The notes under the pieces were generated by a model that was given only the letters and a program-made list of their open reading frames with translations, was not told where the DNA came from and did not search any database. Shown here piece by piece: positions 62,501 through 64,000 of a stretch of DNA of 64,000 nucleotides. The DNA comes from Paramecium tetraurelia. Taxonomy: Eukaryota > Ciliophora > Oligohymenophorea > Peniculida > Parameciidae. The stretch lies in contig NW_001799641.1 in the NCBI RefSeq assembly GCF_000165425.1, positions 129,027 to 193,026 of the forward strand, in the 5' to 3' direction. The position numbers were made by a program, and so were the translations under genes. Position 1 is the first letter of the stretch; each line of letters opens with the position of its first letter.

Positions 62501-64000
62501 TGTCGTACTATTAAACAAATAAATTTAAATCTTCTGGAACAAATAAATAAGTTTCTTTATTTTAAACTACTTAATTTCCATTTTCTAAATCAATTAGATT
62601 TGCATATCTATTTTTTGGAGGTGCTTATCCATTCATTAAGAATTCTATTCCAGTTGATTCTATTTCCCTTGAAATGAATGGCAAAATCATCCAAATCAAC
62701 ACTTTATTATAAAAGTCATCAATTTACAAAATTGCATTCGACCATTTCTAATCGAACACATCATAACTGATTATATTTAATCTAAATACCTTTCAGATTC
62801 GACTGATGAGTTCTCTGATTTTGATTTCTGTCCACTTTATTGTAAAATCTCATCATTTTCATGATACGTTCCTACTTTGTTTTTAGTTACCAATCTCTAC
62901 AACCTTTCAATCATTTTATATAACCCTTTAGTTATACCCATGATATTCCCATTCACATCAAATAGAATGTGTTGAGCTCCTTTAAATGCAATATTCTTTA
63001 ATTTCTTGCCCTCATCACCTACAAACTTTGGTTATTCCTCTTCCAATGACTTTAAACATCCAATCATTGTAAAATCATCTTCTAATTCTTAACTAAAATT
63101 ATGTGCCAAATAAACTTAACATCTTATCAATGTTTTATCATACAATTTTGCAAATGTTTAAAAATACTTACCAATTCTTGCCGTAACTCCTCTTCGTATA
63201 TAATTCTACATTATTTCATCATGAATCGGTTCTAGCCATACAGGCATCAAAGTATTGATGTTACCTTTAGTGAAATCTACAAAGGCATTCGTTGGATTAG
63301 GAAATTTTCCAAATCCAAAAAATTTGGGGATCAAAGGAGAAATTACCTTATTTAATACTTTTCCGATATTTGGACCAAATGCTATGCAAACTTTTACTGA
63401 TATTGCTTCTCCCTTAAAAAAGTTAATGTTCGTAATTTCAAACGAATTCATACTCTTCTCAAATGACAGAATTTCTCTCCTTTCTAATGATAGTATTAAT
63501 CTTTACCTTTCTCCATTTCAAAATATTTTCTTACATTATTAAACAATAATAGATCAATTAAAGCGTTTACCTTCAAAAATTGTACATTATAGGTTCTCCC
63601 ATTTTGATAAAATATTTGATAATAAATGTTAAATTGATACATAACATCATCTCTTAATTTCTATAGTTTTTTTATTTGGTCCTCAATTTAAAGATAATCT
63701 GAGAATTTGCCCTCTTTAAATGATTTCCAGAATTAAGATTTAAATTGACTAACCTCTGTTAATAGAGGTATCATATTTTGTTTAACTTGTTCCATTTAAT
63801 AAAGATTTTGAACTATACTTCTTTCACTTTTGCTCACCTATAATTTCACATTCGAAACTCTGGTCTCTTTATTTATATTATAATCCTCATCTTTTTGCAT
63901 TTAAGCTTAGAGTATGAATTGTAATAATAAACACATTTAAATGAAATAAAACGAGTAATCTCGCTTTTTCTAAAAAAAGATTTTAAGTTCTTAATAAGTT
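59538..64000 (-). CDS. PAS-type multipass membrane protein (TmcB-like), 5' end outside window
   Basis: At least 1400 residues are visible. From the window edge a helical region leads to a PAS domain (NINFFKGEAISVKVCIAFGP, NINTLMPVWLEPIHDEIMQN, YIRRGVTARIG) and the companion segment FKGAQHILFDVNGNIMGITK. A long charged cytosolic linker follows, then paired membrane segments with extracytosolic domains (LLITTFILIVSYIILISVAV, VYMVVIFFLVMILQFSHIPL, VLMVGLFVILAYFLIIFLVI-like). The last segment, LLIFTLSVGVAGFCIIGFLG, precedes a short tail ending LLTQKKL. The same architecture occurs in the gene at 18801-24537. Introns near 63508-63530 and 63130-63180 are needed. Probable sensory membrane protein. 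Confidence 0.8.

Noticed and set aside
63255-63542. Plus-strand 95-codon ORF
   Set aside because: Antisense of the PAS segment of the multipass membrane protein, which has family motifs on the minus strand.
1-64000. Germline (micronuclear) sequence with internal eliminated sequences in genes
   Set aside because: Full genes such as 14-3-3, Rab, V-ATPase E and MORN read through with only 21-31 nt introns; no longer TA-bounded interruptions were seen, which fits somatic (macronuclear) DNA.

Overview
The window looks like ciliate nuclear DNA of the Paramecium type. It is very AT-rich. Long genes read through only if TAA and TAG are glutamine and TGA is the sole stop. The genes carry 20-31 nt introns (GTA...TAG, sometimes AAG or GAG) that restore frame exactly. 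In nearly every multi-exon gene modelled here, CDS length minus introns is a multiple of three. Two near-identical copies of a small gene differ by CAA versus TAA at the same Gln codon, which is direct internal support for the code.

Layout. 1-3500: two forward copies of a secreted Cys-rich protein family (one cut by the window edge, one decayed). 3500-9560: the 5' part of a RING-type gene, a Rab GTPase, 14-3-3, a decayed zone and an EGF/7-TM protein. 9540-17400: a small membrane protein, two complete reverse copies of the Cys-rich family, a long repeated spacer and two gene fragments. 17.4-35.2 kb: ordinary single-copy genes (IQ/MORN protein, PAS-domain multipass membrane protein, coiled-coil proteins, mitochondrial protein, V-ATPase subunit E, others). 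35.9-53.8 kb: a second array with three complete copies, several remnants, repeated spacers and one tRNA. 53.9-64 kb: single-copy genes again (acidic coiled-coil protein, PTEN/auxilin-like phosphatase, secreted CGACS protein, an unknown, and a second PAS-type membrane protein running off the end).

The main novelty is the two arrays. The family encodes secreted proteins of about 515-550 aa: a signal peptide, two tandem modules (each ending in a WG-R-F and CxxGCxxC segment) and a C-terminal beta-rich domain. Five copies are complete (10.2, 15.3, 36.6, 43.3 and 49.3 kb), one is edge-truncated, and at least four remnants exist. The 9.5-17 kb and 35.9-42.8 kb stretches look like two copies of one segmental unit in which the second gene of the later copy has collapsed to its ends.

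The RING gene is split. Its 5' part lies on the minus strand at 3.5-4.0 kb and its RING end on the plus strand at 17.4-17.5 kb. Each half abuts a fragment of the Cys-rich family. This fits a roughly 13.9 kb inversion.

No CRISPR array, insertion sequence or virus-like element was recognised.
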